DNA from: an uncultured Bacteroidales bacterium
GTDB lineage: Bacteria; Bacteroidota; Bacteroidia; Bacteroidales; UBA932
Assembly (NCBI GenBank): GCA_944322715.1
Contig: CALUPT010000006.1
Span: 104,345-168,344 of the forward strand
Length of the DNA stretch: 64,000 nt
Reading direction: 5' to 3'
The notes under the pieces were generated by a model. It was not told the DNA's origin. It ran no database searches and worked only from the letters and a program-made list of their open reading frames with translations. The position numbers and the translations under genes were made by a program. The first letter of the stretch is position 1. Every line of letters starts with the position of its first letter. Positions 45,484 through 56,085 of the stretch are shown here, in pieces.

Positions 45484-48400
45484 ATGGCTAACTTTTACTA
45501 CAAGCAGATAATCTGCATTGCCCTGACATTCGTTGCACTTCTGTGCTCCGTACCGATGGGCGCGCAGGAGACTGAAAGGAAAGGCCAGGTCGTAGATGCG
45601 GCTTCAGGAGACCCGTTAGTAGGGGTCGGGGTCCTGATACAGGGGACTTTGACGGGAAGCATAACTGACTTGGACGGCAACTTTGTCATCAACGCCGCTG
45701 ATGATGCCATCCTTGTCATCTCCTATATGGGATACAAGGAAGCGCAAATACCTGTCAACGGCAGGGCATCTCTCGGCAGAATAGCTATTTCCGAAGATAC
45801 GGAGCTTCTCGATGAAGTTATCGTGGTCGGATACGGTATCCAGAAAAAGGCTTCCAGCGTAGGTTCCATCACGGCCACCAAAGGAGATGACCTGTTGAAA
45901 GTCGCTAATGTAAATACCATTTCGGAAGCTCTTCAAGGCCAGATGCCCGGAGTGGTATCCATCAATTCGACGGCCAAGCCAGGGGCTGCGGCAGCAGATA
46001 TTTTCATCCGCGGCAAATCCACATGGGGAGACGCCTCTCCTCTGGTTCTCGTGGATGGTATAGAAAGGGATTTCAATGATGTGGATGTCAACGAAATAGA
46101 ATCCATATCAGTGCTGAAGGACGCATCAGCGACCGCAGTCTACGGAGTCAAGGGAGCGAACGGAGTCATCCTTCTTACCACCAAACGCGGTACCGACAGC
46201 AAACCGGAAATCTCCTTCACATCGAACTTCGGTTTCAAACAGCCTTCCGGCTCTCCTGACTATTCCGACTACGTGACATCGATGAAACAGTACAACGCAG
46301 CCCAGGCGCACGATGCCAACTGGGGGAATCTTATGCCGGAATCGACGGTCGCGGCATGGGAAAATGCTTTTGCAACGGGGAATTATGGACCTTACAATGA
46401 TGTTTTTCCCAATGTCGACTGGTGGGATAACCTTGTGCGCAAGGTAGGTTATGAGCAGAACTACAACCTCAATGTCCGTGGAGGCGCCAAATGGATGAAA
46501 TATTTCGTTTCCTTAGGTTACATGCATGACGGAGACATCTACAAGACGCACAAACAGCCGGAGTTCGACCCTTCATTCAGTTACAGAAGGTACAACTGGA
46601 GAAGCAATTTCGACTTCCAGATCACGAAATACACGAAACTATCCTTCAACGTTGCCGGAAAGTTAGGCTATCAGAACCAGCCGGCATACCGTCCCGGAGA
46701 TGCTTCCCCTGACCAGTATTTCTTCGGAGTTTTCCTGACAGCCCCATCCAATGAATTCCCGATCAAGTACAGTGACGGGAACTGGGGAGACGGCCAGAGT
46801 TCGGACCAGAACGTGGCTTACCTGATGGAGGTGGGCGGAAGCCGGAATGTCAAGACATATCAGGGTTTCTATGACATCAAACTGGATCAGAAACTCGATT
46901 TCATCACCGAAGGACTTTCCGTCCAGGGCGCACTGTCCTATACCACCGCATCCACATGGCAGACGAATATCATCACCGGGAAAATCCTCGGAAACGATGA
47001 TCTGACCGCCCAGCGTACTACAGTGAGGATCAACCGCGTCTATGATTATACTAATCCGATATACAATCCGGATGGGACAGTTTCCTACAATTATACCGAG
47101 ACCCGATATCCGAATCAGGATGCTCCGGGAGACATGCCTGTCGGAGGAGGATATGACAATTTCAGATCATATACGAGGAAGCTGTATTATGAGTTTTCGA
47201 TTAATTATGCCAGAAAGTTCGGCGGGCATGATGTTACCGGTCTGCTGCTCTTCAACCGGAAGATGAACGAATCCAGCAGCGGAAGTATAATGGACTTTCC
47301 TGCCTATGAGGAAGACTGGGTAGGACGCGTAACCTACAATTTCAAAGGACGTTATCTGGCTGAGTTCAACGGGGCGTATACGGGTTCCGAGAAATTCGCC
47401 CCGGGCAAGCGTTTCGGATTCTTCCCGTCGGCATCAATAGGATGGAGGCTCAGCGAGGAGCCGTGGATGCAGAAATGGACCAAGGGCATACTCGACAACC
47501 TGAAAATCAGATATTCATACGGTATGGTCGGCAACGACAAGGGAGCCACGAGATTCAATTATATCCAGGTCTACGACCAGGCGGGAAATGCTGAATTCGG
47601 GAAATGGAATACTACGGTTTTCGGCCCCGTATATGCGGAAGGCAAGCTGGCCGATCCGGATGCCACCTGGGAAACATCCATCAAACAGAATCTCGGAATC
47701 GAGATAGGTCTGTGGAACAAGCTCGACATAACCCTCGACCTGTTCGATGAGAAGAGGGATGGTATACTGATGACACGCAACACTATCCCTTCATGGGCAG
47801 GCAGCGGTATCTCATTCCCTCAGGTCAATCTCGGAAAGACCAAGAATCACGGACTGGAAATTGACATGAACTGGAATGACCGCATCGGGAATTTCTACTA
47901 CTATGTCAAATACAACTTCGCCACCAGCGAAAACCGCATAGTATTTTACGATGACCCAAAGAACCTGAGCGACTACCTCAAGTCCGAGGGCAAGTCCATA
48001 GGATTTGTCAACAAATATCTGGCGACCGGAAATTTCGAGTCGCTCGATGATATCTTCAATTCAGCCCAGTCCGCCATAGCCGGTGGCCAGCACAACACAC
48101 TGATACCGGGTGATCTGTATTATGTGGACTATAATGCCGACGGTGTCATAAACAGCAATGACATGGCTCCCGTGAAGAACCTGAACTATCCTATGACTAC
48201 AATGGGACTTACAATCGGAGGTTCCTACAAGGGTTTCGGTTTCAGTATGCTGCTGTACAGTGCATTGGGTGTCTACAAAGAAGCCATTGCAGCCTATCTG
48301 TGGGATTTCCCGGCAGGGAATATCAAGACGCAGCCGAATACGCTCGACAGCTGGAAGCCGGGTACTCATGCCGAAGGTGCCGTAAGACCGTCGATCCATG

Positions 48401-48663
48401 TAAACAATGCCTATAATTCGGTGGCGAGCACGTATTCGTATTCCGATCATTCGTATCTCAGACTGAAGAATCTTGAGTTCAATTACTCGTTCCCTCAGAG
48501 GATACTGGACAAAATCAGACTTACCAGACTCCAGATATACATTAACGGCAACAACCTGCTGACTTTCTCGAAATGCGATCCGCGCAGAGACCCGGAGCAT
48601 GGAGGACAATATATCTATCCTATGGTCAGAAGGTACAATATCGGATTCAGAATCGGCCTGTAA
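45484..48663 (+). CDS. SusC/RagA-family TonB-dependent transporter (first pair of PUL 2)
   Basis: 1059 residues. A signal peptide (about 1-28), a CarboxypepD_reg-like domain (KGQVVDAASGDPLVGVGVLIQG), the LDEVIVVGYGIQKKASSVGS junction, plug (ALQGQMPGVVSIN, PLVLVDGIERDFND, VLKDASATAVYGVKGANGVILLTTKRG in parts) and barrel ending in YNIGFRIGL are visible. Length equals that of the PUL 1 SusC but the sequence is clearly different. It forms the outer-membrane channel with the following SusD, whose start is 12 bases after its stop. Confidence 0.96.
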   Translation: MANFYYKQIICIALTFVALLCSVPMGAQETERKGQVVDAASGDPLVGVGVLIQGTLTGSITDLDGNFVINAADDAILVISYMGYKEAQIPVNGRASLGRIAISEDTELLDEVIVVGYGIQKKASSVGSITATKGDDLLKVANVNTISEALQGQMPGVVSINSTAKPGAAAADIFIRGKSTWGDASPLVLVDGIERDFNDVDVNEIESISVLKDASATAVYGVKGANGVILLTTKRGTDSKPEISFTSNFGFKQPSGSPDYSDYVTSMKQYNAAQAHDANWGNLMPESTVAAWENAFATGNYGPYNDVFPNVDWWDNLVRKVGYEQNYNLNVRGGAKWMKYFVSLGYMHDGDIYKTHKQPEFDPSFSYRRYNWRSNFDFQITKYTKLSFNVAGKLGYQNQPAYRPGDASPDQYFFGVFLTAPSNEFPIKYSDGNWGDGQSSDQNVAYLMEVGGSRNVKTYQGFYDIKLDQKLDFITEGLSVQGALSYTTASTWQTNIITGKILGNDDLTAQRTTVRINRVYDYTNPIYNPDGTVSYNYTETRYPNQDAPGDMPVGGGYDNFRSYTRKLYYEFSINYARKFGGHDVTGLLLFNRKMNESSSGSIMDFPAYEEDWVGRVTYNFKGRYLAEFNGAYTGSEKFAPGKRFGFFPSASIGWRLSEEPWMQKWTKGILDNLKIRYSYGMVGNDKGATRFNYIQVYDQAGNAEFGKWNTTVFGPVYAEGKLADPDATWETSIKQNLGIEIGLWNKLDITLDLFDEKRDGILMTRNTIPSWAGSGISFPQVNLGKTKNHGLEIDMNWNDRIGNFYYYVKYNFATSENRIVFYDDPKNLSDYLKSEGKSIGFVNKYLATGNFESLDDIFNSAQSAIAGGQHNTLIPGDLYYVDYNADGVINSNDMAPVKNLNYPMTTMGLTIGGSYKGFGFSMLLYSALGVYKEAIAAYLWDFPAGNIKTQPNTLDSWKPGTHAEGAVRPSIHVNNAYNSVASTYSYSDHSYLRLKNLEFNYSFPQRILDKIRLTRLQIYINGNNLLTFSKCDPRRDPEHGGQYIYPMVRRYNIGFRIGL

Positions 48664-48674
48664 AATATTGCGAT

Positions 48675-50567
48675 ATGAAAATATATAGATTTATTTCAAT
48701 ACTTTCCGCATGTCTGCTGTTGTGCAGCTGCGAAAAATATCTGGACCGTTCTCCCGACATGGGACTGACGGAAGACGATATCTATAAGGACTACAACAGT
48801 CTGAGAGGATTTCTCGACAAGATATTCCAGACATCCGCCAACAACAATACAGAGTCTGACATACTGATCTACATGTATGCCATCAACAGTTACGGAAATC
48901 TTTACAGCAATGTCGGCAATCTTTCCGATGAGTATGTATGTGTCAGGAACAGCGATGCTTCCAAGTTTGTCAATGCTGGGAACTGGCTCGGTTGCGGAGA
49001 AGGCCAGTTTGAGATAGACAGCCGCGGCAGGACTGCAATCGCCAGGGCGTACAGGGGACTCAGGATAGCCAACAAGGTGATAGGCGGGATAGACCAGGTA
49101 CCTTCCCTCACTGAAGACCAGCGGAACAAACTGCTCGGACAGGCTTATTTTCTCCGTGCCTATTTCTATTTCGAACTTATCAAGAGGTACGGGGGCATGC
49201 CGAAATTTGACAAGGCATGGAATGCTGCCGATGACTTCGATGTGCCGAGGATGACGTATCAGGAATCGAACGCCTGGATGCAGGGCGATCTTGACAATGC
49301 CATAGCGATGCTTCCGGATATTTGGCCGGATTCGGAATTCGGACGGCCGGATAAGGTGTCGGCCCTCGCTTTGAAGGCCATGACCCAGCTCTATGCCGCC
49401 AGTCCGCTGATGCAGAACGGTCTGGATGCCATAGTGGATAATGGATACGGGAAAGAGATGGCTGCCGAAGCGGCCAGGACTGCCCAGAAATGCATAGATG
49501 CCATTGAAGCAAGTTCATGGTATCGTCTAATGGATCATGACGAGTATAGAAGCATCTATTTGATGCCTAATGAGAACCAGTTCGCCCAGCCGGAATATCT
49601 GTGGTTCAACCGTACGCATCCCGGGAACTGGAGTGCATTTGTAAGGGCGCAGTGGCTTACCCAGCCTTATGATGACAAGACAGGAGCAGAGGGGACTCCA
49701 TACAATGCTCCATCTCAGAACATGGTTGATATGTTCGAGAGAAAAGGACCTGATGGACAATTCTATCCTATTACCGATACGAGATCAGGCTACGAAGCGG
49801 TGAAATATACCGACCCGTATTCTGACAGAGATCCGCGTCTTGCGAATAATATCATAGTCCCGGGTGAGGCATGGGGGACAGACCTTAACGGAGTACAGTA
49901 CTACCTTACGACGTATGTAGGCGGTTATTCGACCAATTTCATTACCACCAATCAGTTCACAAATGCTGCCCAGCAGACTGGCTACCTGTGCAAGAAGTTT
50001 ATATGGCCGGAGGCAAGCATTCCTTTGTTCGGCGCCGCAGGCTTCAACATGTACCGTCTGACTACAGTATATATACGTGTATCTCAGGTATATCTTGACT
50101 TTGCTGAGGCTTCCTATGAAGCTACAGGAGATCCGGATGCCATAGTGGACGGTTGTTCGATGTCGGCAAGACAGGCTCTGAACATTATCCGCAACAGAGC
50201 CGGAATAGGCGACCTCCCTTCCGGAGTCGACTTCCGTGAGGCCTATCGCAGGGAAAGGGCTGTGGAACTGATGTTCGAAGGACACAGATGGTATGACATC
50301 AGAAGGTGGATGATAGCAGAGGAACTCTTCAAGGATGAACATCCTATGAAACGAGTCCTTGCCTATCCTCTCGATGAAAACGGCAACGCATATCAGGGAA
50401 ATCTGACCGGGGCTGGTGCATGTAAGATCAGAATTCCCCGATTCAGATATGAATATGCCGATGTGACGACAGTGGAAAGGGTATTCAGCACAAGGAACTA
50501 CTGGTATCCGCTTCCGATGGAGGAAGTCGCGGCCCTGGATAACCTGAAACAGAACCCGGGTTGGTAA
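48675..50567 (+). CDS. SusD/RagB-family lipoprotein (first pair of PUL 2)
   Basis: 630 residues from ATG 48675, just before the lipoprotein signal MKIYRFISILSACLLLCSC; a longer frame from 48573 lies inside susC and is rejected. SusD marks are KYLDRSPDMGLTEDDIYKDY, LLGQAYFLRAYFYFELIKRYGGMP (in parts), YLDFAEASYEATGDP, ALNIIRNRAGI, RRERAVELMFEGHRWYDIRRW and YPLPMEEV near the end, then NPGW. It binds the transported glycan at the outer face of the SusC channel. Confidence 0.95.
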   Translation: MKIYRFISILSACLLLCSCEKYLDRSPDMGLTEDDIYKDYNSLRGFLDKIFQTSANNNTESDILIYMYAINSYGNLYSNVGNLSDEYVCVRNSDASKFVNAGNWLGCGEGQFEIDSRGRTAIARAYRGLRIANKVIGGIDQVPSLTEDQRNKLLGQAYFLRAYFYFELIKRYGGMPKFDKAWNAADDFDVPRMTYQESNAWMQGDLDNAIAMLPDIWPDSEFGRPDKVSALALKAMTQLYAASPLMQNGLDAIVDNGYGKEMAAEAARTAQKCIDAIEASSWYRLMDHDEYRSIYLMPNENQFAQPEYLWFNRTHPGNWSAFVRAQWLTQPYDDKTGAEGTPYNAPSQNMVDMFERKGPDGQFYPITDTRSGYEAVKYTDPYSDRDPRLANNIIVPGEAWGTDLNGVQYYLTTYVGGYSTNFITTNQFTNAAQQTGYLCKKFIWPEASIPLFGAAGFNMYRLTTVYIRVSQVYLDFAEASYEATGDPDAIVDGCSMSARQALNIIRNRAGIGDLPSGVDFREAYRRERAVELMFEGHRWYDIRRWMIAEELFKDEHPMKRVLAYPLDENGNAYQGNLTGAGACKIRIPRFRYEYADVTTVERVFSTRNYWYPLPMEEVAALDNLKQNPGW

Positions 50568-50589
50568 AACTTAAACAACTTCAAGACTT

Positions 50590-53340
50590 ATGAGAAATAC
50601 AGTTATCATAATATTATCCGCCATTGCGGCTTCAATATTCTCCCTGCATTCTGCCGGCGCGCAGGATACAGGCGTAGGAGCTACGGCAGGGCTTGAACAC
50701 GGAGAATTCGACAGTTATCCTGATCTGACGCTTACAAACATGCTGCAGGGAAAGATAGCCGGTCTGCAGGTCCGTTCCATCGTGCACGGTCTCGGCAATA
50801 ATGTCTCCGATCTATATATCCGCGGCCAACACGGGATGAGTGCCAATACCGCTCTTGTCATCATCGATGGAGTAGAAAGGCCCTTGGCGGATCTCATCCC
50901 GGAGGAAATCGAATCAATCGTTGTTCTCAAGGATGCCACGGCAAAGATACTATATGGAGCAAGGGCCGCCAATGGTGTGGTTGTCGTGACTACGAAAAAG
51001 GGAAAGGCAGACACGGACCGGACATATCATATAAATGCGGAAATGGGTATTACATCCATGACCCGCATGCCTGAATGGGTGAATGCGTATGAATACGCGA
51101 ACCTGTACAACGAAGCGTGTGTCAATGACGGTCTCGCACCGTATTACAGCAGTGAGCAGGTCGAAGGTTACAGAAACTCTTCAGGACCATACGACCCTCT
51201 TTACCCGGATATCGACTGGCAGAAAGAGTTCATGAAGCGGAATTCTACGTACAGGAAAGTGACTTTTGATATGGATGGGGGCAGCAATAACGTCAGATAT
51301 GCCCTTGTGGCCGGCTATGTAGGCAGCGGAGGGTATGAGAACGCTTCATACGACACCAGTCTCAACAGGCTTACTCTCAGAGGGAATCTTGATTTCAGCA
51401 TTACCGATTTTCTCAGTGTCGTTGCAGGTGTTTCAGGCAGAATGGAAATGCGTAAATGGGCCCAGATGACATGCGCGTCTCTCTTCACGGCCGCATCTAC
51501 ATACAGACCGAACGAGTATCCGTTTATCCTTTCGCCGGAAAGTACAGGACTGACACAGTCGGATGATGTCCCTCTGTTCGGAGGCAGTATCCTCCGACCG
51601 ACAAATGTATATGCCGAACAATGGTATGGAGGATATACGGAAGAAAGGTACACAAGGGCGCAGACGGATTTCGGAGTCAGGCTTGATCTCGACAGATGGG
51701 TAAAAGGTCTGTCGGCCGGTGCATACCTGTCTTTCGACAATTACGATTTTCTGCAGTTGTCCCTGAACAAGAAATATCCGACATACGCTCCGGGAACATA
51801 TACGGATGCATCAGCTTCCCAGATAATTGAATATAAGCAGTTACAGCAGATAAACGTTGCCACGGACCAGACCAGGAACAGCACAACCCTCCAGCAGACC
51901 CTCGGTTGGAATGCGTATGCGAAATACCTTAACACCTTCGGCAAACACCGTCTTGCGGCAGACCTGACATATCTCTACAGCAAGACAACGAATCAGGGTG
52001 TTACCCAGGATATTATCAACAGCAACACTTCCCTGAGAGTCAACTGGTCGTTTGACGGCAGGTATGTAATTGAGGCGGATGCCGCCCTGATGGGCAGCAA
52101 CAGGTTCCGGGAAGGCAGCAGATTGTTCATGTCGGCTGCCGGCGGTGCGGCATGGATTATCAGCAACGAGAGTTTCCTTAAAGGCAACAGGAATGTCAAT
52201 TTACTGAAACTCAAGTTCAGCGGAGGACTTCTCGGGTTCGACAGCGCCACCTCGCATCTTCTCTATGAAAGGGCATGGGAACAGAGCGGGAGTTTTAACT
52301 TCGGAGCTACGGCCAATGGAGCCACAGCCTTCCTGACGAATTTTATCCGTAATGCCAACCCTGAACTGAAATGGGAGAAGTCACTCGAGATGAATCTCGG
52401 AATCGAAGGTCTCTTCCTTGACAGCAGACTCTCCGTAGAGGCAAACTGGTTCAGGGAAATGCACTACGACATCATTGGACTCAACGATGCGGAGCACGGA
52501 GACTATATCGGAGACTTTGTTACATACAAAAACATGGGTTCCGTGTTCAATCAGGGTATAGATGCCTCTGCAAGATGGACTGAAACTATAGGCGACTTCT
52601 CCTATTCCATTGGAGCGAATGTCCTGTGGAGCAAGAACAAGGTTTTGGAATGGAGTCAGGTCCTTCACGGAGAGACATACCGCTATACTGTAGGAAACAG
52701 TACAGATGCTATGTTCGGGTATGTAGCTGAAGGCCTTTTCGGAAAGGATGTCGCTATTGATGGTCATGCAGCCCAGTCGTTCGGTCATTATCAGGACGGA
52801 GATATCGCCTACAGCGACCTTAACGGTGACAAGGTTGTGGACGGGCGCGATGTGAAAGTACTCGGAAATACATTCCCCCGCACGACACTTGGAATCGACA
52901 TCAACCTCCGATACAAAGGCTGGGGTCTCTATATCCTCGGATATGCCGAACTTGGCGTATATAAATGGGCAAGCAATTCCTATTACTGGAACTATGGGGA
53001 AAATGCCTATTCCGTTCTCGCCCTCGACCGCTGGCATCCGGTGAACAATCCGGACGGAAACTACCCACGTCTTACCACTACCGATGACACCAATAACTGG
53101 CAGAATTCGACATTCTGGCTGAAAAAGACCGACTGGTTCAGACTCAAGAATATAGAACTGAGCTATACTTTCGACAATTTCAGGAACAGGATTCTGAAAG
53201 ACATCAGGGTCTTTGTGCGCGGAGCCAATCTTTTCGTCCTCTCATCTGTGCCTGACCTTGATCCCGAACTGCTCGATGCCGGACTTACCAACTATCCGGT
53301 TTCCAGGACATTCACATGCGGCGTGACATTTACCTTATAA
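50590..53340 (+). CDS. Short SusC-family transporter without N-terminal regulatory sandwich (second pair)
   Basis: 916 residues, about 140 shorter than the first SusC. After the signal (IFSLHSAGAQ) it goes within some 25 residues to the plug (LTNMLQGKIAGLQVRSIV, DLYIRGQHG, ALVIIDGVERPLADL, VLKDATAKILYGARAANGVVVVTTKKG in parts), so the CarboxypepD_reg-like domain and the VVGYG junction are missing. The barrel seems complete and ends in SRTFTCGVTFTL. Such short forms occur as the second SusC in tandem loci, from memory. It lies 22 bases after the first SusD. Confidence 0.93.
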   Translation: MRNTVIIILSAIAASIFSLHSAGAQDTGVGATAGLEHGEFDSYPDLTLTNMLQGKIAGLQVRSIVHGLGNNVSDLYIRGQHGMSANTALVIIDGVERPLADLIPEEIESIVVLKDATAKILYGARAANGVVVVTTKKGKADTDRTYHINAEMGITSMTRMPEWVNAYEYANLYNEACVNDGLAPYYSSEQVEGYRNSSGPYDPLYPDIDWQKEFMKRNSTYRKVTFDMDGGSNNVRYALVAGYVGSGGYENASYDTSLNRLTLRGNLDFSITDFLSVVAGVSGRMEMRKWAQMTCASLFTAASTYRPNEYPFILSPESTGLTQSDDVPLFGGSILRPTNVYAEQWYGGYTEERYTRAQTDFGVRLDLDRWVKGLSAGAYLSFDNYDFLQLSLNKKYPTYAPGTYTDASASQIIEYKQLQQINVATDQTRNSTTLQQTLGWNAYAKYLNTFGKHRLAADLTYLYSKTTNQGVTQDIINSNTSLRVNWSFDGRYVIEADAALMGSNRFREGSRLFMSAAGGAAWIISNESFLKGNRNVNLLKLKFSGGLLGFDSATSHLLYERAWEQSGSFNFGATANGATAFLTNFIRNANPELKWEKSLEMNLGIEGLFLDSRLSVEANWFREMHYDIIGLNDAEHGDYIGDFVTYKNMGSVFNQGIDASARWTETIGDFSYSIGANVLWSKNKVLEWSQVLHGETYRYTVGNSTDAMFGYVAEGLFGKDVAIDGHAAQSFGHYQDGDIAYSDLNGDKVVDGRDVKVLGNTFPRTTLGIDINLRYKGWGLYILGYAELGVYKWASNSYYWNYGENAYSVLALDRWHPVNNPDGNYPRLTTTDDTNNWQNSTFWLKKTDWFRLKNIELSYTFDNFRNRILKDIRVFVRGANLFVLSSVPDLDPELLDAGLTNYPVSRTFTCGVTFTL

Positions 53341-53353
53341 TAATCCAGAAGAT

Positions 53354-55144
53354 ATGAAAAGACTGTATATAATGATTACGGCAGGGGTTCTGCTTCTTAT
53401 GAGCAGTTGCGAAAACGTCCTTGACACCAAGGTGACCTGGCAGATAGGAGATGATGATGTGTGGAGGATTCCGGAACTTGCCATGGGAGTGTTGCATAAA
53501 GCCTATAACGGCATCAGCAACCGTCCTGACTGTTATGCGGAGAATTTTCTCGATGCCGCTACGGACAATGCCGTATGCACTCAGCACAGCGCATCCGTCT
53601 ATCTGCTCGGACAGGGTGCAATGACAGCATTCAACAACCCGATAGGGAACTGGGCTACATGCTACAGTATGCTGGAATACATCAACTCTTTCCTTGAGAA
53701 CGGTCTCGGAGACAACATCCTGTACAACAGGGAAGATCCGGAGAAGGATGCCATGATCAAAAACAGACTTCGCGGGGAAGCCTATTTCCTGAGGGCATGG
53801 TGGCACTTCGAACTGCTCAGGATGTACGGAGGCAAAAGCGCTGATGGAAAGGCTCTCGGTATACCGCTCGCAGACCATTTCTTCTCTTATGAGGAAGCAT
53901 CCGACAACGGTGAATTCATAAGGCCGACTTATCAGGCGACAGTTGATTTCATCTGCAGCGACCTGGATCTCGCCATGGAACTTCTCCCTGCATCATATAG
54001 CGGCAGCGACCAGAATTTCGGCTCGACCCAGCAAGGCCGCGCGACAACAGGAGCCGCCGCCGTCCTCAAGAGCCGCGTCCTGGTATACAGTGCCAGCCCT
54101 GCAATGCAAGATGACGATATCGTCAGGATAACGGGTATGGGGAAATATGAAATCGTCAATCCGAATCTGTATCAGAAGAAATGGGAACTTGTGGCGCGTC
54201 AGATAGCTGAAATACTTTCCATGGATGGGTTCGGAACGTATGTGCCCGTACTCCCGGAAAACATTGCCAATGCACAGTCTGAAAGTGCCGATTTTGCATT
54301 CAGGAGATACTTCAACAACAATCTCCTCGAAGCAAATCATTTCCCTCCGTACTGGTTCGGCAAGGCAATGACCGTCCCATCGCACAATCTGGTAAAGGCG
54401 TTCTATGCCAGGAACGGCTTTCCTGTGACCGATCCTCGGTCAGGGATAGATCTGAACGAGCCGGGACTCGACATGACAAGGCTCTATTCAATAATGGACG
54501 ACCGTTTCTCCAGGATAATTTACTGTCAGAACAGCACTTTCGGAAACTCGGGAGAGCAGCTTGACATGTCGGATGGCGGCAGGGACTCTCACAGTTTCAA
54601 TGAGAATGCTACCACAACAGGGTACTATCTCGCTAAGTTCGTTTCCACGACATCAGGCATGCTCAATCCTGTCGCTTCATCCGGGACAGCCCACTATAAT
54701 CCTCTGTTGCGTAAGTCCGAAGTCCTTTTGAACTATGCTGAGGCCTCAAACGAAGCATACGGTCCGAAGGTTGCCGGAGAAGGGAGCACCGTATCGGCCT
54801 ATGACATAATGAAATCAGTCCGTAACTTGGCCGGAGGCATAATGGATGACACATGGCTGGAAGAGTGCGCTGATGACAAGGACCGGTTCAGGGCGCTCAT
54901 ACAGAACGAAAGAAGACTGGAGTTTGCCTTTGAAAACCATCGCTACTTCGACATGAGACGCTGGCTGCTTCCGTTGGATGAGGATATATACGGTGTAGAG
55001 ATAACGAGGAATACAGACAACACATTCTCATTCAAGGAAAATGTTGTCGAACACAGGAAATATGGCATAGCCAATTATTATGCACCGCTTCCGTATGCGG
55101 AAACAAGCAAGAACCCGAATCTCGTAAACAATATGGGTTGGTAA
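53354..55144 (+). CDS. SusD/RagB-family lipoprotein (second pair of PUL 2)
   Basis: 596 residues. Lipoprotein signal MKRLYIMITAGVLLLMSSC (Cys 19). SusD marks are LRGEAYFLRAWWHFELLRMYGG, PLADHFFSYEEASDN, LLNYAEASNEAYGP, IMKSVRNLAGG, IQNERRLEFAFENHRYFDMRRW and YYAPLPYAETSKNPNLVNN-MGW. It pairs with the preceding short SusC (13 bases upstream). Its sequence differs from the first SusD, so the two pairs probably take up different fragments of the same glycan. Confidence 0.95.
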   Translation: MKRLYIMITAGVLLLMSSCENVLDTKVTWQIGDDDVWRIPELAMGVLHKAYNGISNRPDCYAENFLDAATDNAVCTQHSASVYLLGQGAMTAFNNPIGNWATCYSMLEYINSFLENGLGDNILYNREDPEKDAMIKNRLRGEAYFLRAWWHFELLRMYGGKSADGKALGIPLADHFFSYEEASDNGEFIRPTYQATVDFICSDLDLAMELLPASYSGSDQNFGSTQQGRATTGAAAVLKSRVLVYSASPAMQDDDIVRITGMGKYEIVNPNLYQKKWELVARQIAEILSMDGFGTYVPVLPENIANAQSESADFAFRRYFNNNLLEANHFPPYWFGKAMTVPSHNLVKAFYARNGFPVTDPRSGIDLNEPGLDMTRLYSIMDDRFSRIIYCQNSTFGNSGEQLDMSDGGRDSHSFNENATTTGYYLAKFVSTTSGMLNPVASSGTAHYNPLLRKSEVLLNYAEASNEAYGPKVAGEGSTVSAYDIMKSVRNLAGGIMDDTWLEECADDKDRFRALIQNERRLEFAFENHRYFDMRRWLLPLDEDIYGVEITRNTDNTFSFKENVVEHRKYGIANYYAPLPYAETSKNPNLVNNMGW

Positions 55145-55166
55145 AACAAATTCAATATAAAGCGAT

Positions 55167-56069
55167 ATGAAAAAATTCAACCATATACTGATCGCACTTA
55201 TAGCATTAAGTGTCTCTTCCTGTTATGAGTCCTATGAAAAGGATTTCGATGTGACGAGGGCTTATTTTGCATCACAGAGACCTTTAAGAACCCTTGTGGC
55301 GGATACCGGCATGTCCATAAAGGTCGGAGTTGCCATAGGCGGGAAACGGGAGGTCGATCCCTCCGACTGGGCCACCTTTGAAATCGATCCTTCGCTTCTC
55401 GAAGGGACGTCCCTTACGCTGATGCCTGAAGAATACTACTCTCTGGCAGACCCTGACAGGATGAGTGTGAGCAATACGAACCTTGCCATCTGCGATGTCC
55501 GCGTGAACTTTTCCGATGAATTCTACAATGACGTCAATGCCCTCGGAACATATTATGCCATCCCGTTCAGGCTTACGGGCCACAGTCAGGAAGAAGTCGC
55601 CACGGACGTAAACGGCAATCCGAAGGACTACAGCATCGTGGCAGTCAAATTCGTCAGCCGCTGGCACGGCACATACTATGTCAAGGGACAGATGACGAAT
55701 CTTTCGACAAATGAAGTAACTGTGTACAGCAATAAAGACCTGAACAGGAACATTACCCGTGACATAATATCACTGTCGAGGGACAAAATACAGCGGCCGG
55801 GATTCGGCAATACTACGGAGACGGGGGAAGCCGTCAACCTGACCGTCAATGATGACATGAGCGTGGCCATAGAGGCCGGAGGTTCTGTCGCCGTTACTGA
55901 CGCTACGGCAGTTCTCGACCCGGAAGCGGAAGGACTCGAACTGGCCGGACCACAGCCGAAGTTCACACTTTCCTATACGTTCGAGAGAAACGGGGTACAA
56001 TACAGGGTCGAGGAGGAACTCATCCGCCGCCAGAATCCTGAAGCGGACCTCCGTTTCGAGGAGTGGTAG
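55167..56069 (+). CDS. DUF1735-type lipoprotein (BT_3987-like), probable surface glycan binder
   Basis: 300 residues with Cys 19 in the signal (IALIALSVSSC). An N-terminal DUF1735-like sandwich (residues about 30-155: FDVTRAYFASQRPLRTLVAD, IKVGVAIGGKRE, LPFRL-type strand) is followed by a DUF4361-like C-terminal domain opening with AVKFVSRWHGTYYVKGQ. Such proteins follow susCD in many arabinan and N-glycan loci and are regarded as surface glycan-binding proteins. Last gene of the plus arm, 22 bases after SusD and 16 bases from the convergent HTCS gene. Confidence 0.82.
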   Translation: MKKFNHILIALIALSVSSCYESYEKDFDVTRAYFASQRPLRTLVADTGMSIKVGVAIGGKREVDPSDWATFEIDPSLLEGTSLTLMPEEYYSLADPDRMSVSNTNLAICDVRVNFSDEFYNDVNALGTYYAIPFRLTGHSQEEVATDVNGNPKDYSIVAVKFVSRWHGTYYVKGQMTNLSTNEVTVYSNKDLNRNITRDIISLSRDKIQRPGFGNTTETGEAVNLTVNDDMSVAIEAGGSVAVTDATAVLDPEAEGLELAGPQPKFTLSYTFERNGVQYRVEEELIRRQNPEADLRFEEW

Positions 56070-56085
56070 ATACAACAGGCAGGGT

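Noticed and set aside
48573..48674. N-terminal extension of the first SusD of PUL 2
   Set aside because: Lies inside the susC 3' end and precedes the lipoprotein signal.
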